The notes: a model not told the origin generated them from the letters alone. Positions 24,901 through 33,022 are shown, counted from the first letter of the stretch. The stretch is 42,569 nt of DNA from Jatrophihabitans sp. (GCA_025924515.1 JAICIE010000014.1:1-42569), one strand, 5' to 3'. Made by a program: numbers and translations.

Positions 24901-27564
24901 ACCGGCCCGCGTAGCGTGCCGCTGACGGTGACCGACGGCGACGGGCTGACCAACACCGACGACCTGACGGTCGATGTCACCGCGAACACGGCGCCGACGC
25001 TGGCCTACGACACCGCGGTTCCGGTGCTCAACCCTGGCTTTGGGACGATGTTCGAGGCGGTGAGCGGGCCGACCGACAACGGCAGCGTCACCTCCCTGAC
25101 GATCCACAGCGTCGACGCGTCGTTCACCGGCACGGTGACCGTCGACGGCCCGGCCAGCGGAACGCCGGGCCGCGTGCACGTCAACAACGCCGGGCCGGCG
25201 GGCGTCTACACGGTCGTGGTCCGGGCCAGCGACAACTGCGGAGCGGTCACCGACGCGCCGGTGAGCTTCGCCGTGCACGGCGCGCCGACCGTCGACGCCG
25301 GGCCCGACGACACGATCACCCTGCCGGGCGCCGCATCGCTGTCCGGCACTGTGACCACCGACGGGCTGGGTTCGGCGCCGACGCTCACCTGGAGCAAGGA
25401 CAGCGGGCCCGGAGCCGTCACGTTCGGCGACCCGCATGCGGCGGTCACGACGGCGAACTTCGACACCGCCGGCGTGTACACGCTGAGGCTGACCGCGGAC
25501 GACGGCACCCTCACCGGCTCAGACACGGTGCAGATCACCGTGCAGTCGACACCAACCATCCACATTCCCGCCGACATCACCGTCACCGAGACCAGCCCGG
25601 GCGCCGGCGCCCCGGTGCCCTTCACCGTGACCGCCGACGGGTTCCCGACGCCGTCCATCGGCTGCGTCCAGGGCGCCGCCCCGGTGCAGTCCGGTGACAC
25701 CTTCGCCTCGGGCGTGCACACGATCGACTGCACCGCGACCAACGCCGCCGGGCAGGACTTCGGCTCGTTCACCATCACCGTCCGTTCCGTGCCGGTCATC
25801 GAGGTGCCAGCCGACATCACGGTCACCGAGGCCAGCCCCGGCGCTGGCGCGGCGGTGACGTTCACGGTCATCGCCGAGGGGACGCCGACCCCGTCGGTGC
25901 ACTGTGTCGAGGGCGCGACCGCGGTGCAGTCCGGTGACAGCTTCGCCGCCGGAGTGCACACCATCGACTGCACTGCGACCAACGCGGTCGGCTCCGACTC
26001 CGGCTCGTTCACCATCACCGTCCGATCGGTGCCCGTCATTCAGGTGCCGGCCGACTTCTCCGCGGTGGAGAACCCGCAGGGTTCCGGCACCGCCTCGGTG
26101 CCGTTCATGGTGACCACGACCGGCGTCCCCACGGCCACGATCGTGTGCAAGATCGGGGCCACCACGGTGACCTCGCCGGTCACCTTGTCGATCGGCTCGC
26201 ACACGATCGACTGCACGGCGACCAACAGCGTCGGCAGCGACAGCGGCTCGTTCGTCGTCACGGTCAACCCGGCGAACCACCCGCCGGTCGCGGACGGCGG
26301 CGGGCCGTACTCGGTCGCCGAGGGCGCGTCGCTGACCCTGAACGCGGGCGGCAGCAGCGACGCCGACGGTGATCCCCTGACCTACTCGTGGGACGTCAAC
26401 GGCGACGGCACGTTCGGCGACGCCACCGGCGTGCACCCGACCCTGACCTGGAACCAGCTCAGCGCCTTGGGTATCAACGACGGGCCCGCGAGCTTCTCGG
26501 TCACGGTGCAGGTCAGCGACGGGCACGTCGGCGGCACGGTCACCTCCTCGGCCGCGACGCTCAGCACCAGTAACACTGCACCCACCGGTGGCATCACCGG
26601 ACCGGGAGACGTGCGCACCGGCACCTCGCTGTCGCTGAGCTTCTCGGCGACCGACCCGTCGGCCGTGGACCAGGCCGCCGGCTTCGATTACACGATGACC
26701 TGGGGCGACGGCGCCACCGACGGGCCGCTGCACGCGGGCTCGCCGCTCACCCGCAGCCACACCTACCCCGTTGCCGGCGTCTACACGGTCACCATGGTCG
26801 CCACCGACAAGGACGGCGGCACCAGCATGTCCGTGCAAAAGGTCGAGACCGTAGCCGGCACCCGGCTGCTCGCCGCGGTGTGCGGCAGCGGAACAGATCT
26901 GGTCGTCGGCGGGACGAGCGGCGCCGACACCATCAAGATCACGCCCGGCAGCTCGACCGGCTCGATGGTGGTTACCGTCAACGGCGTCTCGCAAGGGGCG
27001 TTCACGCCGACCTCGCAGCTGATCGTCTACGGGCAGGGCGGCAACGACACCATCACCGTCGACTCACGCATCACCATCGCGCGGCTGCTCTACGGCGGTG
27101 ACGGCGACGACACCATCAGCGGCGGCAACGGCAACGGCGTCCAAGTCGGCGGCGACGGAAACGACAGCCTCTCGTCCGGGAACGGCCGTGACATTCTCAT
27201 CGCCGGCACCGGCGCCGACACCGTCAACGGCGGTAACGGCGACGACATTCTTCTCGCCGGCTCCACCACCTACGACGCTGCGAGCGGTGCAAATCAGCGA
27301 GCGCTGTGCTCGATCGCCCACGAATGGCAACGCACAGACGCCAGCTACACCAGCCGCGTCGCGCACCTGGGCGGCAGTCAACCCGGCGGACTGAACGGCA
27401 CCAACCTGCTCACCACCGGGCCGGGCCGCACCGCCTTCGACGACTATTACAAGGACCGCCTCACCGGCGGGCTCGGCCAGGACTGGTACCTGCTCAACAA
27501 GCAGGGCGGATCAATCCTCGACCAATCCGATGCCATCTCGTCGGAAACAAAGACCGACCTGTAA
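21988..27564 (+). CDS. Giant exported multidomain adhesin with P-domain-like, Ig/HYR/PKD and RTX modules
   Basis: An 1858-residue protein. The ATG at 21988 follows GAAGG and opens an extended signal peptide (Arg-rich start, VAVCILLALGSLGGLVVF, cleavage near SAAAAA). Domains in order: P-domain-like at about 53-239, 345-528 and 632-808 ('DLD.LLVGP.GQKFVL.SD.GG', then 'PNGTW.LY..DD...S'), separated by two Ig-like domains (TVTSSSNPSTTGNAVTFTAH). A cadherin-like PVANDDAYAAAQDTALTV module follows at 810-900, then mixed Ig-like domains, three HYR domains at 1188-1428 ('ADITVTE.SPGAGA...HTIDCTATN'), two PKD-like domains to 1624, and RTX Ca-binding nonapeptides at 1628-1767 (GGDGDDTISGGNGNG). The C-terminal tail ends YKDRLTGGLGQDWYLLNKQG. 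No sortase motif or membrane anchor. Probably a calcium-stabilised surface or matrix protein. A terminator hairpin follows. Confidence 0.88.
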   Translation: MAGRTRSRTALQRRFGSSAGTAVGRVAVCILLALGSLGGLVVFATSAAAAATFANAGAISVADATFTCGGCNNTPGLANPYPSNISVSGMTGNITGLTVSLNNISYRDPNDLDFLLVGPGGQKFVLMSDVGGFTSVSGVSLTLDDAAASALPTSSALTSGTFRPTSFNDGVGGDAWPSPAPAGPYSVAAPEGNQTLGTVFNGTSPNGTWGLYITDDSASSGLMASIAGGWSMDVTVGTPAPTATTVTSSSNPSTTGNAVTFTAHVTKSSDSSNATSGTVTFKEGTTTLANNVALNGSGNASFTTSALPEGSHVISAFYNGDANFATSNGSVNQVVDNATTVNGGSYCNPGVVTLTDAQFVGSTGTATPYPSHISVSGANGSISKVSLTAKNVTEPLTDDLDLLLVGPAGQKFVVASDAGGLNAVSNATVTFDDDAVSVFADNSGGWGSGTITSRPVNYNDGTDIFPAPAPSSPLSPTPTGVATFASVFGGASPNGTWSLYAVDDSASSGSNGAFSGGWCLNITTTNDPATTTTVSSSTNPSDAGSPVTFTAHVTKAADSSNVTVGSVTFRSDGNLIGSGPVSLGAGGTASVSTSSLSEGTHTITALYGGSPGAFNLSTGSLSQQVDSSTVVSGTTFCNNGGIQINDPASLGGIGAATPYPSHISVTGTTGNLVKVTATVKGLTHTNTDDIDVLLVSPSGTTLKLMSDAGGFNGVANANLTFDDAAASLLPDSAAISAGTYKPTDYTDAPADTFPSPAPAGPYGTPAPTGSGTLASFAGGSANGTWSLYVVDDALGSTGSISGWCVNLTLPPVANDDAYAAAQDTALTVPAPGVLANDTGTPAPTAVALSGGSTSRDGTVNLAANGGFSYTPPAGFTGIDTFTYTATNGPGATDTATVTITVTHKPSITGATVTRQQGSPASTDTIATVSDVETPDGDLAVTANPPTGVAVSTIQNSGGTVTADVQASCAAVTGPRSVPLTVTDGDGLTNTDDLTVDVTANTAPTLAYDTAVPVLNPGFGTMFEAVSGPTDNGSVTSLTIHSVDASFTGTVTVDGPASGTPGRVHVNNAGPAGVYTVVVRASDNCGAVTDAPVSFAVHGAPTVDAGPDDTITLPGAASLSGTVTTDGLGSAPTLTWSKDSGPGAVTFGDPHAAVTTANFDTAGVYTLRLTADDGTLTGSDTVQITVQSTPTIHIPADITVTETSPGAGAPVPFTVTADGFPTPSIGCVQGAAPVQSGDTFASGVHTIDCTATNAAGQDFGSFTITVRSVPVIEVPADITVTEASPGAGAAVTFTVIAEGTPTPSVHCVEGATAVQSGDSFAAGVHTIDCTATNAVGSDSGSFTITVRSVPVIQVPADFSAVENPQGSGTASVPFMVTTTGVPTATIVCKIGATTVTSPVTLSIGSHTIDCTATNSVGSDSGSFVVTVNPANHPPVADGGGPYSVAEGASLTLNAGGSSDADGDPLTYSWDVNGDGTFGDATGVHPTLTWNQLSALGINDGPASFSVTVQVSDGHVGGTVTSSAATLSTSNTAPTGGITGPGDVRTGTSLSLSFSATDPSAVDQAAGFDYTMTWGDGATDGPLHAGSPLTRSHTYPVAGVYTVTMVATDKDGGTSMSVQKVETVAGTRLLAAVCGSGTDLVVGGTSGADTIKITPGSSTGSMVVTVNGVSQGAFTPTSQLIVYGQGGNDTITVDSRITIARLLYGGDGDDTISGGNGNGVQVGGDGNDSLSSGNGRDILIAGTGADTVNGGNGDDILLAGSTTYDAASGANQRALCSIAHEWQRTDASYTSRVAHLGGSQPGGLNGTNLLTTGPGRTAFDDYYKDRLTGGLGQDWYLLNKQGGSILDQSDAISSETKTDL

Positions 27565-28008
27565 CGCCCCTCTTCCCGCCAACGATCTTGTGAGGCGACC
27601 GTCGAAGCGGCCCGGAGGCCTGACCACATAGCCTCCGGGCCCCTGCGGCTAGCCGTGCGCCCGCCCGGACGCTGCTGTTGCGAGCCCAACGCGGCAGGAT
27701 TTCCAGGCGGTCACAGCATGATCCCCAAACGGCACACCACAGATGCTCCCATTCCGAGCACAATTCGCCTGTCGTGGTGTGCGGCGAGGTTCAGCTGCCC
27801 GGCGACGATAACCATGACCCGCCGGTAAGACGCCGAAACTCCCCCGGCTGTCATACACCTCCAGGTCGCCTACCCGACTGCGTCCGGCGGCGCCCAACCG
27901 ATCGAGGGCAACACGCCCAGTCACACTCGACGGCGCGAGATCAACGGGTACGTGCTCTTCGGGGAGCGGCGACTATGCAAGCTGCCATTGCAGTGATGAC
28001 AATTCACT
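27565..28008. other. Intergenic region with terminator and a spaced inverted repeat
   Basis: About 440 bases. Besides the terminator at 27609-27641 it contains GCACACCAC (27732-27740) mirrored by GTGGTGTGC (27774-27782) across 33 bases, which could form a hairpin or bind a protein. I see no credible gene here. Confidence 0.4.
27609..27641 (+). terminator. Terminator hairpin after the RTX gene
   Basis: GGCCCGGAGGC (27609-27619) and GCCTCCGGGCC (27631-27641) form a perfect 11-bp stem with an 11-base loop, 45 bases after the stop codon. Confidence 0.75.
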
Positions 28009-28230
28009 ATGGGACTAGACGACTCGGAAATTGCGGACCTGGCACGCCAGGCTGTGTGTCGAAGGGACCCGACGCTGGACATCCGCATCGACCCGCTGGG
28101 ACAGAACGATCCCTACCGGTTGGGGACAGAAGCCTGGACGGTCACAGCCGGCGGGAGAACGAGCTATGTCAGCGCGTCGATGACGTGGCGCGAGGCGCTG
28201 GACAAGCTGATCACTGATCTCGCCAGGTGA
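28009..28230 (+). CDS. Small hypothetical protein
   Basis: 73 residues, acidic to neutral, with no signal peptide or membrane segment. The sequence is well balanced, with a predicted helix (DDSEIADLARQAV), a beta section around RIDPLGQNDPYRLGTEAWTV, and a C-terminal helix (TWREALDKLITDLA). That composition and the tidy stop make it likely real even though the ribosome site before the ATG at 28009 is weak. Family not recognised. It stands alone between the RTX gene and the convergent glucoamylase gene. Confidence 0.5.
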   Translation: MGLDDSEIADLARQAVCRRDPTLDIRIDPLGQNDPYRLGTEAWTVTAGGRTSYVSASMTWREALDKLITDLAR

Positions 28231-28546
28231 GCCGGGTCGGCCCTGATCCGGTCGACTGCGGCAGCACGCACGAATTGATCTGTGCAGGACGCGGCAACAC
28301 GAGGCGGTGCGAAATCACCGGAAGCGCGCGCGTTCAGCCGGGCGGACACACGTAGCTTAGCTTAGCCGGGACGTGATCGGCCGCCCATCGAGCCGTGCGA
28401 CTGGCCGATGAACGATTTAGAAAGGAGGTCGAGCATCTTACAGCGGGCCGCCGGCGGTGCTCTGGATCGAACAGGAACTGTCCGGCTGTCAGCGGACACA
28501 CCGAGATATTGGGATCAACCTGATCACGTCAGCCGGCGATTCGCTA
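28231..28546. other. Intergenic gap between converging genes
   Basis: About 315 bases without a credible gene. AAAGGAGG at 28421-28428 resembles a ribosome site but is not followed by a usable start codon. A short TAGCT-TAGCT-TAG direct repeat lies near 28353. Confidence 0.35.
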
Positions 28547-30724
28547 TCAGCCGCGACAAAGCGGGCTGTGGTAGCGGCACGCGACCGGCTGCGGGGCCTC
28601 GATCGGGGCTCCGTGGTCAATCGACCGGGCCAGGCGAATGAATTGGGCGTGCGTCCAGGCCAGTGGCCTGGCCGAGAAGGTCGGTTCGCCCGGCTGGAAG
28701 CCTGGCTGGCCGGCGGGCCGTCGGTGGTCCCACACCTGTTCCGGCAGCAGGAACGTCGAGTTCTGCGCCGAGCGCGCCATGGTGACGAGTTGGCTTTGCG
28801 CGCCGCGGCCGGCCGCCAGTCGGTACTCGCCGCGTTCTCCGGTCAGCAGCGGCCAGCCGCGCCCGTGGGTAAGGTGCGAACCGGGATCGGTCGGCTCCCA
28901 CTGGGAGCCATCGGCCTTCTCGCCGTAGCCGTCGAAGCTCGCTCGGTGCCAGAACCGCCCATTCGGGGTGTTGTAGCCGAGATGCCGGTCAACAAGCCGA
29001 ATCGTGTTGACGATCCGCGGATCGTATGGCCTGAGGACGCCCAGCCGCACCAGCTCCAGGAAGCTGGGGTCGAGCACCCTGCGCTGGTCGATCAACGGGC
29101 CACCGTCGGAGAGCTGAATCTTCGTGGGCGCGTTCGCGTCGCCGTCTGATGAGATGCGAATGAAGTACGGCCGGCTGCTCAGTGGGCCGGTCGAGGAGAC
29201 TGTCCACTGGCTGAGATGGTTCCGCCACGAGTCGGCGGTGCTCAGATACAGCCGCGCCCGCGCCGCGTCACCGTGGGCTCGCGCAATGCGCGCGCCGACG
29301 ACCAGACCGGAAATTTCCGCCGCGATCGTCGCCGGCGAGTATCCCGAAGCGTTCTCCCAGCGGTCGCCCGGGGTGCTTGGGCCGTTGGCTACGACGAAGT
29401 CCTCGGCCGTACGTACATGCCGCCAGGCGACGGGACCGATCCGGTGCAATTGCCAGGCGAGCAGGGTCGGCAAAGAGACCTCGTCCATCTGCAGTCCGCC
29501 GAAGACGGGTTCTCCCGATAGCCGGCTGTTCTGCGGGTAGGACCCGTCCGGGCGCTGCTGCACGAAGAACAGGTAGTTGAGCGCCCGGTTAGCCGCTGCC
29601 CGATCTCCCATGGCGATCAGCGCAGTGGCGATCTGGTAAAGGTCGCGTGACCACACGGCGTGGTACACAGCCAGGGATTGCAGGGAATTTGCCCACGCCC
29701 ATGGGCGGCCCGGCGCGGCGACAAAGCCACCCCGGTAGGTCTTGTCCTCACTCGCTGCCAGAACCATCTCGGAAATGTGGTACTCGGTGATCAGCTGGCG
29801 GGCCGACCGCGGGACGGCAGCCAAATGCGCCAGATAGCGGTGCCATCCGGCCGCGTATTCGCACTCGACCGTGGCGAAACCGCTCTTCAGCGACGCCCGG
29901 GCGTTTCGCAGCGCGGCTGAAGTATCGGCACCAAAACCGATCGCGAGCGTGAGCTGCTGCCCCCGCCCGATGCCGGTCAGGCGGGTTCGCCCGAGCTGCA
30001 CGACGTTGCCTGGCTCGTCGGCCGTGTAGGCCCAGTTCATCTGATTGTCGACGGCCAGGTCGGTCCACCCGTCGCTGGCGCCCTGGTAGCCGCTCGACGT
30101 CTTGCCGAAGCCGCTCGACGCGACCAGCGCGTCGGCGACCGCCGAGTCCGAGGCCACGAGGGCCCCGTCGACCGTCCGGCCGGTGTCGTCGTCGCCGGTC
30201 ATGTTCAACGCCGGGTCATGGAGGACGTAGACGTGGTAGGGCTTTCCGGTCAGCGACCTGAAGCGGATGTTCACGAGGACGGTGCTGCGACGGGGATCGG
30301 TGGTGTACGTCTTCGTGATGACATACCTGCCGGACCGCGCACGGTCGATCTGGCGGTAGGTCAGGCTGCGCCGGTCGACTAACCTCACGTGGTGCACGGT
30401 GTCGGTGGACTCTCGATCGGTGAACGTGCGGCCGTCGCTGACGACTAGTTCGGTGTCCCGCGTGCTCGGAGTGTCGATCCGCGGGTAGTAGATCTCGCTG
30501 AGCTCCCCGCCGTGCAGGGTGTACCAGACCTTGCTAGCGATGCCGCGGGCCGTCCCGAAGCCGTCCTTGTCACCGGTGACCCAGTCACTGGGTGCACCTG
30601 GGGCGCCGGGTGCCTCGCCTCCCTGGGCGGCGGCGAGCTGTTGTGCTGGGCCGACCACCATCGCGGTCGTAAGCATCACCACGGACCCCGCCACGCCTGC
30701 TGTCCGCAACCAAAGACGCTTCAT
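28547..30724 (-). CDS. Secreted GH15 glucoamylase/glucodextranase-type enzyme
   Basis: A 725-residue exported glycosidase releasing glucose from the non-reducing ends of alpha-glucans. The ATG at 30724 is preceded by GGCGGAGGG and starts a signal peptide (MKRLWLRTAGVAGSVVMLTT, cleavage near AAAQG). An N-terminal beta-sandwich (SKVWYTLHGGELSEIYYPRI) precedes the (alpha/alpha)6 catalytic barrel. Key motifs are AVWSRDLYQIATALIAMGD, GLQMDEVSLP with the likely catalytic acid Glu, and LLTGERGEYRLAAG with the likely catalytic base Glu. Length and domain order match bacterial GH15 enzymes with the N-domain; there is no C-terminal carbohydrate-binding module. Expected product is beta-glucose outside the cell, which could feed the glucose-oxidising genes elsewhere in the window. 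It appears monocistronic. Confidence 0.92.
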   Translation of the reverse strand: MKRLWLRTAGVAGSVVMLTTAMVVGPAQQLAAAQGGEAPGAPGAPSDWVTGDKDGFGTARGIASKVWYTLHGGELSEIYYPRIDTPSTRDTELVVSDGRTFTDRESTDTVHHVRLVDRRSLTYRQIDRARSGRYVITKTYTTDPRRSTVLVNIRFRSLTGKPYHVYVLHDPALNMTGDDDTGRTVDGALVASDSAVADALVASSGFGKTSSGYQGASDGWTDLAVDNQMNWAYTADEPGNVVQLGRTRLTGIGRGQQLTLAIGFGADTSAALRNARASLKSGFATVECEYAAGWHRYLAHLAAVPRSARQLITEYHISEMVLAASEDKTYRGGFVAAPGRPWAWANSLQSLAVYHAVWSRDLYQIATALIAMGDRAAANRALNYLFFVQQRPDGSYPQNSRLSGEPVFGGLQMDEVSLPTLLAWQLHRIGPVAWRHVRTAEDFVVANGPSTPGDRWENASGYSPATIAAEISGLVVGARIARAHGDAARARLYLSTADSWRNHLSQWTVSSTGPLSSRPYFIRISSDGDANAPTKIQLSDGGPLIDQRRVLDPSFLELVRLGVLRPYDPRIVNTIRLVDRHLGYNTPNGRFWHRASFDGYGEKADGSQWEPTDPGSHLTHGRGWPLLTGERGEYRLAAGRGAQSQLVTMARSAQNSTFLLPEQVWDHRRPAGQPGFQPGEPTFSARPLAWTHAQFIRLARSIDHGAPIEAPQPVACRYHSPLCRG

Positions 30725-31100
30725 GCTTACCCTCCGCCGTTCATCGGCGGGCGGCTGCGTGTCGCCCATCGTCCCTAATGCCGGACCCTACCCAGTCCGG
30801 CGTCCGTTGTCAGGGGTCGTACCACACCGGTACCCAGCCGAATAATGTGGAACCACCAGTGCATCTAAAACGCGCATGAAGACACGAGGTTCGACGCGAA
30901 CCGTCCCCGCGACTTCCTCCCGGGCGGCTCGGCAAGAGCTCGTCAGGCCGCTCGTGGCTACGGCAACGGCGGGCTACCTGCCAGAACCTGGTCAGCCGTG
31001 CTCGACCCGAGTGGGTCGTAAGCGCCTATCGCGGCCGTCCGTTGAGATCGCGGGCGCGACGACCGACCGGACAACTGTTCGGAAGACGCATCCGGGTTGG
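30725..31100. other. Upstream region of the glucoamylase gene
   Basis: About 375 bases with no credible gene. It contains the short inverted repeat at 30780-30801 and must hold the glucoamylase promoter. Confidence 0.35.
30780..30801. promoter_or_regulatory. Inverted repeat upstream of the glucoamylase gene
   Basis: GCCGGAC (30780-30786) and GTCCGGC (30795-30801) are exact mirror arms around an eight-base spacer, 56 bases upstream of the glucoamylase start codon. The location suits an operator of a sugar-responsive repressor. It could also be a leader hairpin. Confidence 0.35.
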
Positions 31101-31295
31101 CTAATCGTCGCGGTTGAGCAACGCCGTGATCTCGTCCGGCGATACAGCGCACATGTTCGGGCACAGGTAAACGACGCGGCGACACGCGCGGCTTCGCTCG
31201 GCGGTGTTGGTGGCTGCCGTATGGCTGAGTGTGGCGTCCGCGCGGCAGCGCGGGCATACCACGGTCCGGGTAGTCAGGAAAAGGTGGTTGCTCAT
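31101..31295 (-). CDS. Small zinc-ribbon-like protein
   Basis: 64 residues. Cysteines at 14 and 17 (VCPRC), 38, 45 and 49 (LCPNMC) give a CxxC...CxxxC pattern able to bind one zinc, separated by a basic loop rich in Thr/Ala/Arg. It ends with an acidic helix (SPDEITALLNRDD). The ATG at 31295 is chosen because the upstream part of the frame is Arg/Pro-rich and non-conserved in character. The ribosome site is weak (AGGC). It could bind nucleic acid or a protein partner. Family unknown. It lies 79 bases downstream of the GlsB-like gene on the same strand, so they may be co-transcribed. Confidence 0.6.
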   Translation of the reverse strand: MSNHLFLTTRTVVCPRCRADATLSHTAATNTAERSRACRRVVYLCPNMCAVSPDEITALLNRDD

Positions 31296-31374
31296 GCCTG
31301 TGCCTGCTTTTAAGCGGTTAGTGGGCCGGTCCGGGCGCCATGCGCCCCCACGTGGCGCCCGGACCGCGGGGTGA

Positions 31375-31653
31375 TCAGCGCTGCACGGTGTGCCGCTCAC
31401 CGAGGCGGAGGTACACAAGCAGCACGATAATTGAGCCGATGATCGAACCGATGATGCCGGACGGCTGGAACCATCCCTGGTTCGCATCCTTGTGGAAAAG
31501 AAGGTAGCCGAGGAACCCGCCGACGAACGAGCCGACGACGCCGATGACGATGGTCATCAGGATGCCGATGTCCTGCTTGCCGGGGATGAGGAGCCGGGCG
31601 ACCGCTCCGGCGATCAGACCGATGATCAACAGGCTGATAATCAGACCGAGCAT
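31375..31653 (-). CDS. GlsB/YeaQ/YmgE-family stress-response membrane protein
   Basis: 92 residues with three hydrophobic helices: LGLIISLLIIGLIAGAVARL near the N-terminus, IGILMTIVIGVVGSFVGGFL in the middle and IIGSIIGSIIVLLVYLRL at the end. The Gly-rich 'G.IAG..AR...PG', then 'G..GS..GG.LG' pattern is diagnostic of the transglycosylase-associated/GlsB family. These small inner-membrane proteins are induced by envelope or general stress; the molecular role is unknown. The ATG at 31653 has GGAGG eight bases upstream; a much longer upstream frame is an artefact. It diverges from a NarL-type response regulator. Confidence 0.92.
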   Translation of the reverse strand: MLGLIISLLIIGLIAGAVARLLIPGKQDIGILMTIVIGVVGSFVGGFLGYLLFHKDANQGWFQPSGIIGSIIGSIIVLLVYLRLGERHTVQR

Positions 31654-31800
31654 GACGGAACCTCCGGTTGTGGCACGCGGCGGTGGCGTGCGGTGATTCG
31701 TCGCGGGCGAGGGCCGGACGTCACTACGTCGACTTCTCCATCCGACTGAACCATCCGTAGCGCGGGTGCAGTACACCCCTAGGTGGGTTACCTTCGGCTG

Positions 31801-32466
31801 ATGCCGGCGCACCTTCCAGCGATTCTCGTGGCGTTGATCGACGACTATGACGTGGTCGTGACCGGGATCGCCCGCATGTTGGACCCCTACCGGGATCGCG
31901 TGCTGGTCGCCGAGATCGACACGAACGAGCCGCTCCTGGACACCGTCGACATTGCGTTGTACGACTCGTTCGCGCAAGCCGAGTCCGACCGTGACCACGT
32001 CGAGGTGCTTCTGCGCAGTCCGCACGCCAGACGGGTCGTCGTCTACACCTGGAATTTTCATCCGGACCTGATTGCCAGTGCTCGACGCCGTGGCGTGCAC
32101 GGCTACTTGTCCAAGACCCTGCCCGCCCGTCAGCTCGTCGAAGCCCTTGAAGCAGTTCACGGCGGCCATATGGTGATCAGCGATCCACCCCGGGGACCAC
32201 GCCCCAGCCTTGGGCTGGACTGGCCAGGAAGGCACGAAGGGCTCACAGACCGCGAAGCGGAAATACTCGCCTTGATCACACAGGGCAAGAACAACGCCGA
32301 AATCGCCGCCCTCACCTTCCTCAGCCCGAACACCATCAAGTCCTACATCCGCAGCCTGTACCGCAAGATCGGAGCCACCAGCCGAACCCAGGCTGTCCTG
32401 TGGGGCATGAAGAACGGATTCACCCCCGACCATCGGCGCATCGAGCACTGGCGCGGCGGACCTTAG
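31801..32466 (+). CDS. NarL/FixJ-type response regulator
   Basis: A 221-residue two-domain DNA-binding regulator. Receiver: acidic pair Asp14-Asp15 (VALIDDYDVVV), phospho-acceptor Asp55 in IALYDSF, switch Thr83 and Lys105 in GYLSKTLP. LuxR helix-turn-helix in the last 65 residues: LTDREAEILALITQGKNNAE, then SPNTIKSYIRSLYRKIG. The ATG at 31801 has no clear ribosome site; a GTG at 31783 is an alternative. No histidine kinase is adjacent, so it is an orphan response regulator. The spacing before the divergent GlsB gene (147 bases) suggests a shared promoter region and possible control of that stress gene. Confidence 0.9.
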   Translation: MPAHLPAILVALIDDYDVVVTGIARMLDPYRDRVLVAEIDTNEPLLDTVDIALYDSFAQAESDRDHVEVLLRSPHARRVVVYTWNFHPDLIASARRRGVHGYLSKTLPARQLVEALEAVHGGHMVISDPPRGPRPSLGLDWPGRHEGLTDREAEILALITQGKNNAEIAALTFLSPNTIKSYIRSLYRKIGATSRTQAVLWGMKNGFTPDHRRIEHWRGGP

Positions 32467-32800
32467 TCAGCTGCATGCGCGGTGCTGGTCGATCTGGGCA
32501 CCGGCCGGCCGACGTGACGCTCGGCTGCACCGATCGACGGCTATTGAACGTGGCCCCGTTGGCATCGAGCCGTGACTAAAGTGCGGGTTCCCCGGTTCAC
32601 GCACCCGCGTCGTGACCAGGTGAGGTGATACCAGGCCCGACGCCGAGCCCGTAACACGGCCCCGGCGGCGACCCCCCAGCGCGGAGGGAGCGTATTTGCG
32701 GGTGAGCCGCCCTCGGCGGGCGCCGGCTGAGGTCAACGAAAAGTGGCTGGCGCGGCGCGCTCCGGCTCACCGAGCGGCGGTATCGTCCGGCGGCAGGGCG
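32467..32800. other. Intergenic gap between converging genes
   Basis: About 330 bases between the response regulator and the anti-sigma-like gene. A 6-bp stem (GCGGGT 32583-32588 with ACCCGC 32603-32608) is a weak terminator candidate. I see no gene. Confidence 0.35.
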
Positions 32801-33022
32801 TCACCTAGTAGCCGAGTCCGGGCCGGGGTCGGCGACCGCCACGAGGTCGGGCGCGAAGCGGACGGCTGACGCGAGCCCGGCATGCGCGACGAGCACCGAG
32901 ATGAGCTCCTGCACACAATCCTCACAGCGTCGGAGGTGGGCCGCCGCAGCAATCATGGTGACGCGGTCGGCCTCGCCACGCAGGATGGCCCACATCTCCT
33001 CGTCGATGTGGCCGGCGGTCAT
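32801..33022 (-). CDS. Small zinc-binding anti-sigma-factor-like protein
   Basis: 73 residues. The N-terminal part is a zinc-associated anti-sigma (ZAS) type domain: His5 in GHIDEEMW and the signature HxxxCxxC as His29-Cys33-Cys36 (AHLRRCEDC), followed by a helix (VQELISVLVAHAG). It lacks the membrane helix and periplasmic domain of full-length anti-sigma proteins, so it would be soluble. The ATG at 33022 directly follows GGGAGGGAGG. No sigma factor gene is adjacent, which is unusual. It may act on a distant ECF sigma factor, or be a truncated relic. Confidence 0.65.
   Translation of the reverse strand: MTAGHIDEEMWAILRGEADRVTMIAAAAHLRRCEDCVQELISVLVAHAGLASAVRFAPDLVAVADPGPDSATR

Noticed and set aside
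24250-25437. Long minus-strand frames inside the giant adhesin gene
   Set aside because: They mirror the repetitive Thr/Gly/Val/Asp codons of the adhesin and are Arg/Gly-rich without motifs.
28421-28430. AAAGGAGGTC resembling an ideal ribosome binding site on the plus strand
   Set aside because: No ATG, GTG or TTG follows at a workable distance with a protein-like frame. The downstream frame is antisense to the glucoamylase gene.
31771-31790. Semi-symmetric CACCCCTAGGTGGG next to the response-regulator start
   Set aside because: Only the central CCTAGG is truly palindromic and the outer arms do not match, so I did not call it an operator.
31375-32448. A 357-codon minus-strand frame running through the response regulator into GlsB
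   Set aside because: The upstream two thirds are antisense to a clear response-regulator gene. The real gene starts at 31653 behind GGAGG.
32630-32760. G/C-rich structured-looking segment that might be a riboswitch or small RNA
   Set aside because: No known riboswitch core could be recognised and the segment lies between converging genes, where it would precede no gene.
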